Source of the DNA: Methanolobus vulcani
GTDB lineage: Archaea; Halobacteriota; Methanosarcinia; Methanosarcinales; Methanosarcinaceae
Assembly: GCF_006546655.1 (NCBI RefSeq)
Contig: NZ_VIAQ01000017.1
Location: 117,820-181,819, forward strand
Direction of reading: 5' to 3'
Length of the DNA: 64,000 nucleotides
Both the position numbers and the translations under genes were made by a program. The notes beneath the pieces are model-generated. The model saw only the letters and a program-made list of their open reading frames with translations, made no database searches and had not been told where the DNA came from. Below, piece after piece: positions 44,694 to 53,292 of the stretch. Numbering within the stretch: position 1 is the stretch's first letter; each line of letters opens with the position of its first letter.

Positions 44694-45821
44694 ATGGAAA
44701 TAGGCATAGTCGTGCATGGACCCGATGTTGTGGATTCCGGAATGGCTGCAAAGGTAATTGACAGAATAAAAGATCTTGGAAATGTTTCTGCAATCATGGC
44801 AGGAACCATCGGGAAAACAGCAGTTCTTGATGCACATCTTGAGAACACAATAGATATAAGCAAAAGTCTCAAGCCCAGCAAGTGTATAGAAGAATTCTTT
44901 CTTACAAAAGATTTGATCATACTGTTGAACCACGGCAAAACTACTGAAAATGGCCTTCTTTTTGCAAATATTGTTGTTTCAAGAATCAAAGACAGAAATG
45001 TAAAACCGTTTGTCCAGATTGAACGTCCGGGTTTATCCGATGGAAGAGTGGTTCCCTGGAACTTTAAATCTACAGGTGAAGCTGAGAAAATCTCAAAAAT
45101 GTTTAAGCTGGAACTCGAAGATGTTCCTGAGCTTGTCACACCAATAAGTATAGAAAACCACGGACATTGCATAATCAGGAATGTGTATGGAGTACACGTG
45201 GGTGAGAAGATAATGGTCAACGGAATAATTGTAGGATTTGCTGAATCTGAAAAAATCCGTATCATCACTGAAAATGGTTTTATCCGCAAGATAGAAGGTG
45301 CCAGAATTAAAGAGCATGGCCTTGAAAAACTCCATGGTTACAATAACAGGATACCTATTGATCTTCGTACATGCTGGGTTAAAAGTGGATCATTAAGAAG
45401 CAGTAAATTCTCTGTGCGCAGGAAAGAAATTACTCCTGAAACGGCTGAAAAAACAAAATTAAAAGCTGTTATCATTGACCATAAAGCTGAGAGCACATTT
45501 GAACTGATAGATGATGCAGATATCGCAGTAACCATAGGCGATGATACCACAGATATTGCTGCTGATATACTCTACAGGCTAAGAATACCCGTAATAGGAA
45601 TAACTGACGGGGATATTGATGGATTCTCACACATGAAGCACATTTATCCCGGCTCCGTTGTGATATGTCTGGAACCAGGGAATGACGATATTGTTGGAAA
45701 AAAGATACGAGAGGATATTTTTGATGGAAAAACGATTGCCGAGTTTGACTCTATTAATGTATTGATGAACAATATATTCAAATTGTCGAAAAAATTAATC
45801 GTTTATAGAACATATTATTAA
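44694..45821 (+). CDS. DUF2117 family protein
   Basis: 375 residues, conserved in methanogens. It begins MEIGIVVHGPDVVDSGMAAK, a Rossmann-like strand-turn-helix. The C-terminal third carries AVTIGDDTTDIAADILYRL and PVIGITDGDIDG, an acidic-rich potential metal or nucleotide site. Soluble; no known reaction. A GAGAGGAAG ribosome-binding stretch lies about 10 bases upstream of the ATG. Confidence 0.82.
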   Translation: MEIGIVVHGPDVVDSGMAAKVIDRIKDLGNVSAIMAGTIGKTAVLDAHLENTIDISKSLKPSKCIEEFFLTKDLIILLNHGKTTENGLLFANIVVSRIKDRNVKPFVQIERPGLSDGRVVPWNFKSTGEAEKISKMFKLELEDVPELVTPISIENHGHCIIRNVYGVHVGEKIMVNGIIVGFAESEKIRIITENGFIRKIEGARIKEHGLEKLHGYNNRIPIDLRTCWVKSGSLRSSKFSVRRKEITPETAEKTKLKAVIIDHKAESTFELIDDADIAVTIGDDTTDIAADILYRLRIPVIGITDGDIDGFSHMKHIYPGSVVICLEPGNDDIVGKKIREDIFDGKTIAEFDSINVLMNNIFKLSKKLIVYRTYY

Positions 45822-45861
45822 TTAATATCTGCTTTAATTTTGCGCATATATAACTTTAAAT

Positions 45862-45879
45862 ATAATAATGTCATATTAT
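45862..45879 (+). promoter_or_regulatory. Palindrome beside the TATA box of the 45921 regulator gene
   Basis: ATAATA-ATGTCA-TATTAT, adjoining TTTAAATATAATA. About 40 bases upstream of the regulator's ATG, positioned for autoregulation by the dimeric wHTH protein it precedes (inference). An AAGGGG ribosome-binding site follows. Confidence 0.4.
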
Positions 45880-45920
45880 GAAGTAGAGCTCATTAGAGCG
45901 GAACGTAATAAGGGGTTATT

Positions 45921-46301
45921 ATGAAAGATTTTGAAGTAAAAATACTAGATGACACAGACTACAAGTTCATTGAAGCGCTGAAAAGCCTTGGAATGTCCAG
46001 GAATGTAGCAACCACACTTACCTACCTTTCAAATGTGGAAGAAGCATCCTCCCAGGAGATTGAGATGAGCACTGGTCTGAGACAGCCAGAAGTAAGCGTT
46101 GCCATGAGGCACATGCGTGAAAGAAATTGGATTGATATCCACAACAAGAAAGCAGTTGGAAAAGGCAGACCTACAAAGATCTACAGACTTTCCGCTCCGG
46201 TTGAAGATATCATCAAACACTATGAGCAGAAGATCATAGAAGACACTAAGACAACGATGGATGCCATCACTAAACTTAAGGACATTACAAAAAGAATGTA
46301 A
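45921..46301 (+). CDS. Winged-helix transcriptional regulator (TrmB/ArsR-like)
   Basis: 126 residues. The wHTH domain occupies about 15-95: ATTLTYLSNVEEASSQEIEMS, recognition helix QPEVSVAMRHMRERNW, and a wing with KAVGKGRPTKIYRL. A C-terminal amphipathic helix (EDIIKHYEQKIIEDTKTT) is the likely dimerisation coil. No ligand-binding domain. The gene is alone in its direction. Confidence 0.85.
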   Translation: MKDFEVKILDDTDYKFIEALKSLGMSRNVATTLTYLSNVEEASSQEIEMSTGLRQPEVSVAMRHMRERNWIDIHNKKAVGKGRPTKIYRLSAPVEDIIKHYEQKIIEDTKTTMDAITKLKDITKRM

Positions 46302-46325
46302 GTTTTTAAGTGTGTCCGGTCGGAA

Positions 46326-46538
46326 TCATCCTTGTGAAGCAATACACATAATGGTCAGATTGCCGGGCACAGCAATTCCATCAATTGGAACAGCTTTTTT
46401 ATCTTTTAAAAGAAGGACAGTTTCCTGGTTTATACCAAGAATGTCCAGAACGTTTTCATAAGTAGTATCAATTGGAACTGTCAGTTTTTGATTTGAAAGG
46501 TCCGAATTGATCAGTTCAATATCAAGCGTTATTGTCAC
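46326..46538 (-). CDS. MoaD/ThiS-like small beta-grasp protein (GTG start)
   Basis: 70 residues with the ubiquitin-like pattern: VPIDTTYENVLDILGI, VLLLKDKKAVPIDG and GNLTIMCIASQG. Sulfur-carrier proteins of this family normally end in Gly-Gly; this one ends in a single Gly after Gln, so thiocarboxylate chemistry is uncertain. The GTG start overlaps the stop of the upstream 41-residue gene (GTGA), so the two are coupled. Confidence 0.72.
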   Translation of the reverse strand: MTITLDIELINSDLSNQKLTVPIDTTYENVLDILGINQETVLLLKDKKAVPIDGIAVPGNLTIMCIASQG

Positions 46539-46660
46539 TCTACGATTTCACCTTCCGGGGACCTTAGATCTTTGAGGTTTTCCTGTATCAGCTTTGCATC
46601 TAGTTCTTCGTACTTCTTTTCACCTTTACGTTCATAGTCTCTTTTATGGAACTTTGACAT
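46535..46660 (-). CDS. Small charged protein, 41 aa, coupled to the MoaD-like gene
   Basis: MSKFHKRDYERKGEKKYEEL then DAKLIQENLKDLRSPEGEIVE. A good GAGGTG ribosome-binding site lies 7 bases upstream of the ATG, and its stop overlaps the next start, so it is a real gene. It is highly charged and helical, with no recognised motif. Perhaps a partner or target of the beta-grasp protein (inference from coupling). Confidence 0.7.
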   Translation of the reverse strand: MSKFHKRDYERKGEKKYEELDAKLIQENLKDLRSPEGEIVE

Positions 46661-46842
46661 ACGAAAACACCTCGAATAAAATCTGGTGCAATAGGTATTA
46701 ACCTTTTCGGAAAAAAAGGGATAGTTCCTCTAGAAACAAGATATGAATATTAATCATAAATTAAAAAACAAAGAGAGATTAGCATCAATTAGAAAGGTAT
46801 AAATCCCCCTTAACTGTATTATTATACATCGGAAATAATAAA

Positions 46843-47541
46843 ATGGTATTGGTAATGAGTAAGATGGGCAATAGTACATATGAAAGAACACTTGCAGATT
46901 TCCTTGCTATGCTTAAGGATAAAAGTTCAGTTTTTTGCTATAAGGATAATTTACAGGCACCTGAACTTGTGACAATGATCACACAGGAAATAGAAAAAGA
47001 AAATAAACTTCCTGTGATCAGAATCTGCTGGAACGAAAACGACTTGGGTGGTGAGAAGTTTTCAGGCAATGAAAATTCATTCTACGTTTTCAGGAATTTT
47101 ACCACTGTACTTATCAAAATCGAAAGAATGCTTTCCAGAGAAAAACACCTGATAGTCGTATCAGATATAAGCAACCTTGAAAAAGAGCAGAATTCACGCC
47201 CATATATTCGCTTTCTTTCAATTCTTCTGCGTAAAAGCGGAGAATATAACAGTACCATGATAGCCATGGTTGATGAAAACTACAACAATCCACTTGTAAA
47301 GGCTGAACTTATACCTTATTTCAAAAATGGATTCCTGCTTACAGAAGATAAAACAATAAAGAATGTAAAAGGATCCCATGATATTAAATATTCAATCAAA
47401 GGTGACAGGCTCTATCTTGAACCACACATGCAGGATGATATGAATAAAATAAAAGAGATCTTCAGTCTTACACCTGAAGAAAAGAAAGAACTTGACAGGA
47501 TAGTTGGAGAGAGTCTTGAAGAATACAGGACGTCCCTATAA
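46843..47541 (+). CDS. RecA/KaiC-fold protein without a Walker A motif
   Basis: 232 residues. The layout (central strands IVVSDISNLE and STMIAMVDENYNNP, ending in a helix) resembles the RecA-superfamily ATPase family beside it at 48879. At the P-loop position it reads SKMGNSTYERT, with no G-x-x-x-x-G-K-S/T. It is therefore likely a non-hydrolysing relative with a scaffolding or regulatory role. The C-terminal IFSLTPEEKKELDRIV helix is extra. I cannot assign a family name with certainty. Confidence 0.6.
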   Translation: MVLVMSKMGNSTYERTLADFLAMLKDKSSVFCYKDNLQAPELVTMITQEIEKENKLPVIRICWNENDLGGEKFSGNENSFYVFRNFTTVLIKIERMLSREKHLIVVSDISNLEKEQNSRPYIRFLSILLRKSGEYNSTMIAMVDENYNNPLVKAELIPYFKNGFLLTEDKTIKNVKGSHDIKYSIKGDRLYLEPHMQDDMNKIKEIFSLTPEEKKELDRIVGESLEEYRTSL

Positions 47542-47570
47542 ACATATCCTATCCAATATATCAAATATAT

Positions 47571-48305
47571 TTAATTTACAAGCTTTTCGGATATCTTTTT
47601 TAACTCTTTGCAATATTCGCATTCAGGATCGTCCTGCATTGCGATCTTTCGGGACCATGATTTTGCAACATAGTCATCGTATGCAATAAGTCCTAAAAGC
47701 TCTGTCCCAAGCTTTTTGCTGAAATCAGAGACAATAGACATTATATCATCCCTTTTATCAGCAGGTATCCTGTTAAACAGAAGAGCTGAGTGGGTTTCCA
47801 GTTTTGCAGACATACTGGATAACACGTATGTTCCCCTGATATCCTGAATATCAATTGTTGAGACTATCACTGCCTTATCAACTATATTCATTGTCAAAAG
47901 ACTTGATTTATTGATACCTGGACTGCAGTCGAACAGAAAATGATCGATATTAAGTTTGTCTGCAAGTTTCTTTACCAGAAAAAGCAATTTATCCCTGGCT
48001 TCACCGGGTGTGTTGAACATGGCGGATATATCTTCTTCACATGCTTTAGAAGGAACTATGTAAACATTAGTATCCCCATATTTGTAAACAATATCTTCTG
48101 CACTACATACACCCTGCAGATAATCAATGAGTGTCATATCATATCGTATATCAAACAAAGAATGCAGACCCGGACCATTTACATCAGTATCGATTATGCA
48201 CACTTTGTTTCCCTTTTGAGAAAGCATAACCCCCAGATTACCTACAAATGTAGATTTACCCGTACCACCCTTATAAGAATGAAAACTCAAAAGCATTGTA
48301 CTCAC
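47571..48305 (-). CDS. MinD/ParA-like ATPase
   Basis: 244 residues. Deviant Walker A SYKGGTGKST near residue 10, switch I DTDVNGPGLHSLFD (with the MinD-type aspartate), and switch II FLFDCSPGINKSS. These show a positioning or partitioning ATPase of the MinD/ParA group. The C-terminus has no long amphipathic membrane-targeting helix that I can recognise. It is coupled to the wHTH gene upstream (ATGA overlap). In other archaea MinD-type ATPases place archaella and chemosensory arrays; its closeness to the array on the right makes that attractive here (inference). Confidence 0.88.
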   Translation of the reverse strand: MSTMLLSFHSYKGGTGKSTFVGNLGVMLSQKGNKVCIIDTDVNGPGLHSLFDIRYDMTLIDYLQGVCSAEDIVYKYGDTNVYIVPSKACEEDISAMFNTPGEARDKLLFLVKKLADKLNIDHFLFDCSPGINKSSLLTMNIVDKAVIVSTIDIQDIRGTYVLSSMSAKLETHSALLFNRIPADKRDDIMSIVSDFSKKLGTELLGLIAYDDYVAKSWSRKIAMQDDPECEYCKELKKISEKLVN

Positions 48306-48721
48306 CCAAGTAACTGGTCTAGTTTGTTCTCAACCTCTTCCACCGCAGACCAATGTTCGTTGTCCTTATTATCAACTTTCTTGCTCAGGGAATAATAGAT
48401 CTTTTTTCCTTTCCTTTCTCTTTCAAGCCACCCGGCTCTGTAAAGCTCATTAAGGTATTTGTTCTCTATTGAGCGATGTCTTCCTGTAATTTCGCTTACT
48501 TCATCTGCAGTACACGAAGTTAATTTTGAAACAGCAAATAATGATTTGCGGATAGAATCCGGAACTGTCAGAAAAACAGCCATTTTATCATTGATTGCCA
48601 GAGAATTACGAGCTTCAAGATCTGCTATGCGTAATTCCAGTAACTTCAAACGCTCGTTTATATCACTAAGATATTCCAAAATCCCGTTATTGTTATGAAA
48701 GTCGGACATGATAATCAACAT
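48302..48721 (-). CDS. Winged-helix protein with N-terminal coiled coil, partner of the MinD-like ATPase
   Basis: 139 residues from the ATG at 48721 (another Met four codons later). The N-terminal coil (LSDINERLKLLELRIADLEARN) is followed by an ArsR-like wHTH (about 60-125, TADEVSEITGRHRSIENKYLNEL, wing RKGKKIYYSL). Overlap with the MinD-like gene suggests a two-gene unit, possibly a ParA/ParB-like ATPase plus DNA-binding partner. A TATA element lies near 48764-48772. It is divergent from the 48879 ATPase gene. Confidence 0.78.
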   Translation of the reverse strand: MLIIMSDFHNNNGILEYLSDINERLKLLELRIADLEARNSLAINDKMAVFLTVPDSIRKSLFAVSKLTSCTADEVSEITGRHRSIENKYLNELYRAGWLERERKGKKIYYSLSKKVDNKDNEHWSAVEEVENKLDQLLG

Positions 48722-48878
48722 GAAGGAGAATTATTTAATTGTATACAAATTTAATAGGTCTGATAATATATAAGCTTGCTCAAATGCATTTGATATTGAA
48801 TGATTAATCTTCGTTAATCTTTTTAAAATTACGACAAACTTATAAAATATCAATACATAAACGAAAGGAATGGACGAA

Positions 48879-49556
48879 ATGAGAAGCCCATCATATATCA
48901 CAAAGCTGGATGATCTACTTTACGGGGGACTAATTAAGCCATCGTCCATTCTGATTGCGGGTTCTTGTGGAACGGGTAAAACAAATCTATGTATGCAATC
49001 ACTTTTCAATGCTGCCAGAGAAGGCGAAAAATGTGCTTATATCTCACTACTTTCGGAGTCAGAAGATAAGATACTCAGAGCAATGTCTTCATTCTCATTT
49101 TTTGATAAGAATTTTATCGGAGACAAATTGAAAATCTTCTCCATAAGTTCGGACGTTGTTGCAAAAGGTGATTTTGCCATATTTGAATACATAAATGAGA
49201 ATATACTGAAAGACAAACCTTCCAGAGTTGTAATTGATACCATGAATATCCTGGAAGATATCGAAAGTACTTTTGATGAACGTCCATTCCACAAATCTGA
49301 ACTTCGTGCCTTTGTACATAATCTGTTCCGGGAATTTGATGATCATGACATTCTTCTGATGGCCACCGGTGAAATTCCAGCTGAAAATCTTGATTTAAGC
49401 ATCTGGTCATACATCTTTGATACAGTAATAGTACTTGATACGGTAAGTGAAGATGACAGCACTTACAGGTTCCTTGAGATTATAAAGGAAAGAGGAAGCG
49501 ATTTTATCTCTGGAAAACATAAGTTTAGTATCACAAAGGATGGAATTACTTTTTAA
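48879..49556 (+). CDS. RAD55/KaiC-like RecA-fold ATPase
   Basis: 225 residues from MRSPSYITKLDDLLYGG; the start has AAAGGA 9 bases upstream, while an earlier ATG at 48870 sits too close to it. Walker A GSCGTGKTN follows, then YISLLSESEDKIL, Walker B VVIDTMNILEDIE, and ILLMATGEIP. A single-domain ATPase of the KaiC/ArlH group, but lacking ArlH-specific surroundings. The adjacent Walker-less relative at 46843 may be its partner (inference). Confidence 0.82.
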   Translation: MRSPSYITKLDDLLYGGLIKPSSILIAGSCGTGKTNLCMQSLFNAAREGEKCAYISLLSESEDKILRAMSSFSFFDKNFIGDKLKIFSISSDVVAKGDFAIFEYINENILKDKPSRVVIDTMNILEDIESTFDERPFHKSELRAFVHNLFREFDDHDILLMATGEIPAENLDLSIWSYIFDTVIVLDTVSEDDSTYRFLEIIKERGSDFISGKHKFSITKDGITF

Positions 49557-49582
49557 TTCTTATAAAGACATCGGGTTTTTCT

Positions 49583-50164
49583 TCAGAGATGCATGTCAAG
49601 GTTGTCCAGTTCACGCTGGCAATGGTTCTTAATAATATTATTAAGTCTCATACGCACCGTTTTTTTACCTTCCTCACTGGTGAAATGTGAAAGTACATCT
49701 GTGAGCTGGTCAACCATCAGTTGATAATCTCTTTCGGTGCCCATGTCCCTTAATTTTTGCATTGCGGACTCTGCGATTTCAGAAGTCCATTCCTCATTAG
49801 TATAATATACTTTATCTTCGACCTCAAGCTTTTTCCTTGCTACATCATTATTGACCCTGGCAAAAATAAGTTCCACGGTATGAGGATCACCTACGAATTC
49901 ATTCATGAACTGCATGATGTCCATTACAACTTCAAAATAAGGAATTTCAGGATTCTCTGAGTCCTTGAATATCTGGGACAATTCCAGTCGTATATTCCTC
50001 TCGGCTGGCTTTAAAAGATAACTTGTAATATCATCAATTATGGCCGCACAATTACTACTATCCATATCCGAGGATAATTCGTACGTACTGGCCGGTAACA
50101 AATTAAATTTTCCATAATATTTCAATAAATTCTTACGCAAACGCTGGACATCTAAATTCGCCAA
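49583..50164 (-). CDS. Helical protein of unknown function, last gene of the archaellin-linked array
   Basis: 193 residues, almost all helical, with no membrane segment. Recurrent acidic/amphipathic segments include NIRLELSQIFKDSEN, MQFMNEFVGDPHTVELIF and SAMQKLRDMGTERDYQLMVDQL. Its C-terminus (KKTVRMRLNNIIKNHCQRELDNL) might bind another component. I do not recognise a family. It lies 21 bases downstream of a GNAT gene. Confidence 0.65.
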   Translation of the reverse strand: MANLDVQRLRKNLLKYYGKFNLLPASTYELSSDMDSSNCAAIIDDITSYLLKPAERNIRLELSQIFKDSENPEIPYFEVVMDIMQFMNEFVGDPHTVELIFARVNNDVARKKLEVEDKVYYTNEEWTSEIAESAMQKLRDMGTERDYQLMVDQLTDVLSHFTSEEGKKTVRMRLNNIIKNHCQRELDNLDMHL

Positions 50165-50185
50165 AATATCACCTGAATTATCTGA

Positions 50186-50950
50186 TTATTTTAAATCTAA
50201 TCCCCTGATAAAAGAATTCATCTCTCCTTCCAGTTTAGTATCCAGAAGTTCTCTTGAACTTTCAAATAGTGTTATAAAATCACTAATATCCTCTGAACTG
50301 ATGTTTTTTCCCATATTAAGTCTGAACTTGAGTGCCTCGTAACTGCCAATAAGCTCAGGCATCACCATTCGCGGATAATCCCCTGCCATGGTCTTCAACA
50401 TACTCCTTGCCCGTGGATACGGTAGCATCAGGTATCTTTTATATCTGGAAGAAAGACCATTATTCTTAGGATTCAAAGCTGTAAAACCCAGTTTATCTTT
50501 GAAAAAACGTGCTGCTCCTGAATTATCAGGCATTGTGATCACATTTGTCTTCAATTGATTCACAGAAATTGCAAAAAGCAAGCGTCCTATGCCAACATGC
50601 CTATGTGCCGGATGTATCTCAATACTCCGTAGCAAATGAATTGAATGTTGAACTACATTTGTCTTGCCACGATATGTCTTTTCAGTTTCCTCGCATATTT
50701 GCTCAAATCTTGCAAAACCAAGTAGCTTATTATTACCTTTCACCGCAACAAATAATGAATGACCGGAACTTAGAGAGCTTTTTAGCAGGAAATCATAGGG
50801 CATACCAAACTTGTTATGAAAATAATTAAAACCGATATTAGCTGAATTTCCAATATCTATGTCAAGCAGATCCACCGATGATCCTGCTTCAAGTATACCA
50901 TAGCTGATATTCCCCGCTACGTGCAATACGCTCAAACCTTCAATTGACAT
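50186..50950 (-). CDS. GNAT family N-acetyltransferase (array copy 1)
   Basis: 254 residues. The N-terminal 60 residues are a specific extension. The core (about 75-170) has LFVAVKGNNKLLGFARF, then acetyl-CoA motif A SIEIHPAHRHVGIGRLLF, and NSGAARFFKDKLGF. The C-terminal 80 residues are helical. It shares layout with the GNAT at 57329: an FGM-type turn, VAV-NxxLG, then LRxIE-x-P-x-x-R-x-x-G-x-G. It is transcribed with the KaiC-like, roadblock-like and deacetylase genes. Confidence 0.85.
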   Translation of the reverse strand: MSIEGLSVLHVAGNISYGILEAGSSVDLLDIDIGNSANIGFNYFHNKFGMPYDFLLKSSLSSGHSLFVAVKGNNKLLGFARFEQICEETEKTYRGKTNVVQHSIHLLRSIEIHPAHRHVGIGRLLFAISVNQLKTNVITMPDNSGAARFFKDKLGFTALNPKNNGLSSRYKRYLMLPYPRARSMLKTMAGDYPRMVMPELIGSYEALKFRLNMGKNISSEDISDFITLFESSRELLDTKLEGEMNSFIRGLDLK

Positions 50951-50966
50951 TTTTTATCATCTGATC

Positions 50967-53279
50967 TCAAACAGTTACAGTGCCTGTGACTGAATAGAAA
51001 GTGTACCTGCCTTTTTTGACAGTATCAACCATCTTTTCCTGTTCCAGATAACCCATGACAAGAGAGAGCTTTTCAAAGTCTATTGGATAACCACTTGCCT
51101 TGATCTGCTTCTCCAACTGTTTCAATGTTGCTGATCCTGCAATCGAAAGCTGTCCGATTATCACTTCCTCTATGGGCATGTCTTTTAATCGTATAGGCTG
51201 TGGCTGCTCAGTCTCCAAATTATCATCAGTATTTATATCAAAAGACTCAAAATCAAGAGGAACTTCTTCAGGAACAACATCAGAAGATTCAAAACCAACT
51301 GGAACTTCATCAGGACTTATATCTAAAGACCCAAGGTCAAGAGGAACTTCTTCAGGAACTAATTCAGAAGACTCAAAACCAACTGGAACCTCATCAGGAC
51401 TAATATCTAAAGATTCAAGGTCAAGAGGAACTTCTTCAGGAACAATTTCAGAAGACTCAAAACCAACTGAAACTTCATCGGGACTGATATCTAAAGACTC
51501 AAAGTCAAGAGGAACTTCTTCAGGAACAACTTCAGAAGGCTCAAAACCTGCTGAAACTTCATCGGGACTGATATCTAAAGACTCAAGGTCAAGAGGAACT
51601 TCTTCAGGAACAGGTTCTGCTGATTCAAAATCAACAGGCATGCTTTCTGCTTCTGGAACCAGATTCTCCTGATCAGGAGCAAAGTCCTCAAGATTCAACG
51701 GCTCAGGGGCAATTTCAGCTGTTTCAGCCTGCATTGGGAATTCATCAGCAACCATTTGATCAGGTTCAGCAGTGGCTTCTGATGGCTCTGATAAGAACTC
51801 TTCTGGTTCTAATTGACCTGCCTGGATATTAATGTCAGAAGACTCTTCATGGAAAATACCTTCATCCATATGACCCTGCTGAGGAACTTCCATCTCCTGC
51901 ATAATCAGGTCTGTATGATCATGAATAAAAGATTCTTCAAAACCTGGAATATGAATATGAAGCTGTTCCTGCAGGGAATTGAACATTCCACCCACAAGAA
52001 CCTTAAAAGATTCTATTTCCCCGGCAATTGCCATTATTTCCTCTTTGCGGGCATTTGATGTAGCACTTTCCTGTGTATGTATTGGTGATTCAGGAACCAG
52101 TTCACTATCCTGTTCTGTAGCAGAGGCAACTGGCTCAGAAGATTTCATCTCTTTAAGTGTGCGGTTCAATTTGGTTATTGCTTTGGTGTGCAGATTCACA
52201 GCCTTTGCGATGCTTTTCATCTGCTCCTTGATATCTTCAAGCTGCTGATTATTGGATGCAACTTCTTCAAGCTGGTTATTCTGAAGTTCTGCCATAAAGC
52301 TTACATTTTCAATAAGATTATCAAGCTCACCTTTGTGTTCAGTAAGGTTAGAAACAATCTTATCAAGGTGTTTTTCATGAGAGACTACCTTTTCAATGGT
52401 ATATTCCCTGCTGCCAGTCTCTACAAAAGAACGGAAGTCCTGGGAATTATAATTAGGAACATGCTGGAATAGCATTTTAAACAATTCCACATAGGTCCCA
52501 TGTATCTGTTTAATGGAAACGATCTTAGAAGAAATAGCATCGGAGAGACCCCTGACTATAAAAGCTTCATTTTCGAACCTGAAAAAGTCAACACCAGCAC
52601 TGAACTCACGTACTCTGTCCCTGGCAGACTCTACCATTTCAGCAGATTCACGGTCGCCATAGATAGAGAGCATAGCACCGTAAATATCATTCAGAGTCTT
52701 TGCATAGGTTATTTCCAGAACATCAGAGGGAACTTTTGTAGGGTCCAGTGTTTCTGCGTTCACAGAATCCTCTGCCTGGACAACACGCCTGAGCCTCTTT
52801 GAAAAGAGATCGAAGTCCTGTCTCAGTTGCTTATAATCAGATTCATGTGCTTTAGAATACAGATCATCCTCTAAAGTGGATAATTTATCACCGCTTGATT
52901 CAAGTTCTTCTGTCATCTTATTCCGCATGTCATTGAATTTATCTTCAAGCCGGAGAAAACGAGATTCCAGTTCACTATAACGAGTCTCTGTATCCTGAAG
53001 TCTTGTGACAAGCTCAGACTCGGCATCTTCAGGAGTTGGATTAATATCTAAAGCAGCATGAATATTTTCCACATCATTATCTGCATTAATTGTCTGATCC
53101 AGGCTTTCATCTGTAATATTTTCAACATCAGTTTCTGAATCTTCCGTAGATACTGTTATATCAGAAACCTGTTCATCTTCGCCAGGCTCAATAGTATAAT
53201 CCTGTGAGGTGATCTGTGAAACTTCAGTAAGCATTGTTTCAGTACCACATTTTTCCAGTGTGCATATTTCGTCATCCAT
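50967..53279 (-). CDS. Large coiled-coil protein with acidic 28-residue repeats and C-terminal winged helix
   Basis: 770 residues. An acidic low-complexity N-terminus (about 1-85) is followed by a coiled coil (about 90-140), a helical domain (about 150-300), a second coiled region (about 310-400, HLDKIVSNLTEHKGELDNL), an acidic linker, and near-identical 28-residue repeats VPEEVPLDLESLDISPDEVP (about 545-685). A C-terminal wHTH-like domain follows (about 700-765). It has no catalytic motif and is probably a scaffold. It is not an ArlD/E protein: the characteristic C-terminal domain of that family is absent. Ribosome-binding site AGGTGAG. Confidence 0.8.
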   Translation of the reverse strand: MDDEICTLEKCGTETMLTEVSQITSQDYTIEPGEDEQVSDITVSTEDSETDVENITDESLDQTINADNDVENIHAALDINPTPEDAESELVTRLQDTETRYSELESRFLRLEDKFNDMRNKMTEELESSGDKLSTLEDDLYSKAHESDYKQLRQDFDLFSKRLRRVVQAEDSVNAETLDPTKVPSDVLEITYAKTLNDIYGAMLSIYGDRESAEMVESARDRVREFSAGVDFFRFENEAFIVRGLSDAISSKIVSIKQIHGTYVELFKMLFQHVPNYNSQDFRSFVETGSREYTIEKVVSHEKHLDKIVSNLTEHKGELDNLIENVSFMAELQNNQLEEVASNNQQLEDIKEQMKSIAKAVNLHTKAITKLNRTLKEMKSSEPVASATEQDSELVPESPIHTQESATSNARKEEIMAIAGEIESFKVLVGGMFNSLQEQLHIHIPGFEESFIHDHTDLIMQEMEVPQQGHMDEGIFHEESSDINIQAGQLEPEEFLSEPSEATAEPDQMVADEFPMQAETAEIAPEPLNLEDFAPDQENLVPEAESMPVDFESAEPVPEEVPLDLESLDISPDEVSAGFEPSEVVPEEVPLDFESLDISPDEVSVGFESSEIVPEEVPLDLESLDISPDEVPVGFESSELVPEEVPLDLGSLDISPDEVPVGFESSDVVPEEVPLDFESFDINTDDNLETEQPQPIRLKDMPIEEVIIGQLSIAGSATLKQLEKQIKASGYPIDFEKLSLVMGYLEQEKMVDTVKKGRYTFYSVTGTVTV
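51235..51630 (-). repeat. 84-bp tandem repeats inside the coiled-coil protein gene
   Basis: About 4.7 units of 84 bases, recognisable by GAGGAACTTCTTCAGGAAC every 84 bases on the plus strand (near 51260, 51342, 51426, 51510 and 51594). The multiple of three keeps the frame open. Units differ by a few substitutions. Such arrays expand or contract by slippage. Confidence 0.85.
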
Positions 53280-53292
53280 AACAACTCACCTG

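Noticed and set aside
51235..51630. CRISPR array
   Set aside because: Repeats are contiguous 84-bp coding units without unique spacers, and no cas genes are present.
51100..51672. Plus-strand 190-codon frame rich in SSGTTSEDSKPTGT-type repeats
   Set aside because: It is the antisense shadow of the 84-bp repeat array in the scaffold gene.
50967..53279. Reading the 770-residue coiled-coil protein as archaellum protein ArlD/E
   Set aside because: The characteristic C-terminal ArlD/E domain is not present; the C-terminus looks like a winged helix.
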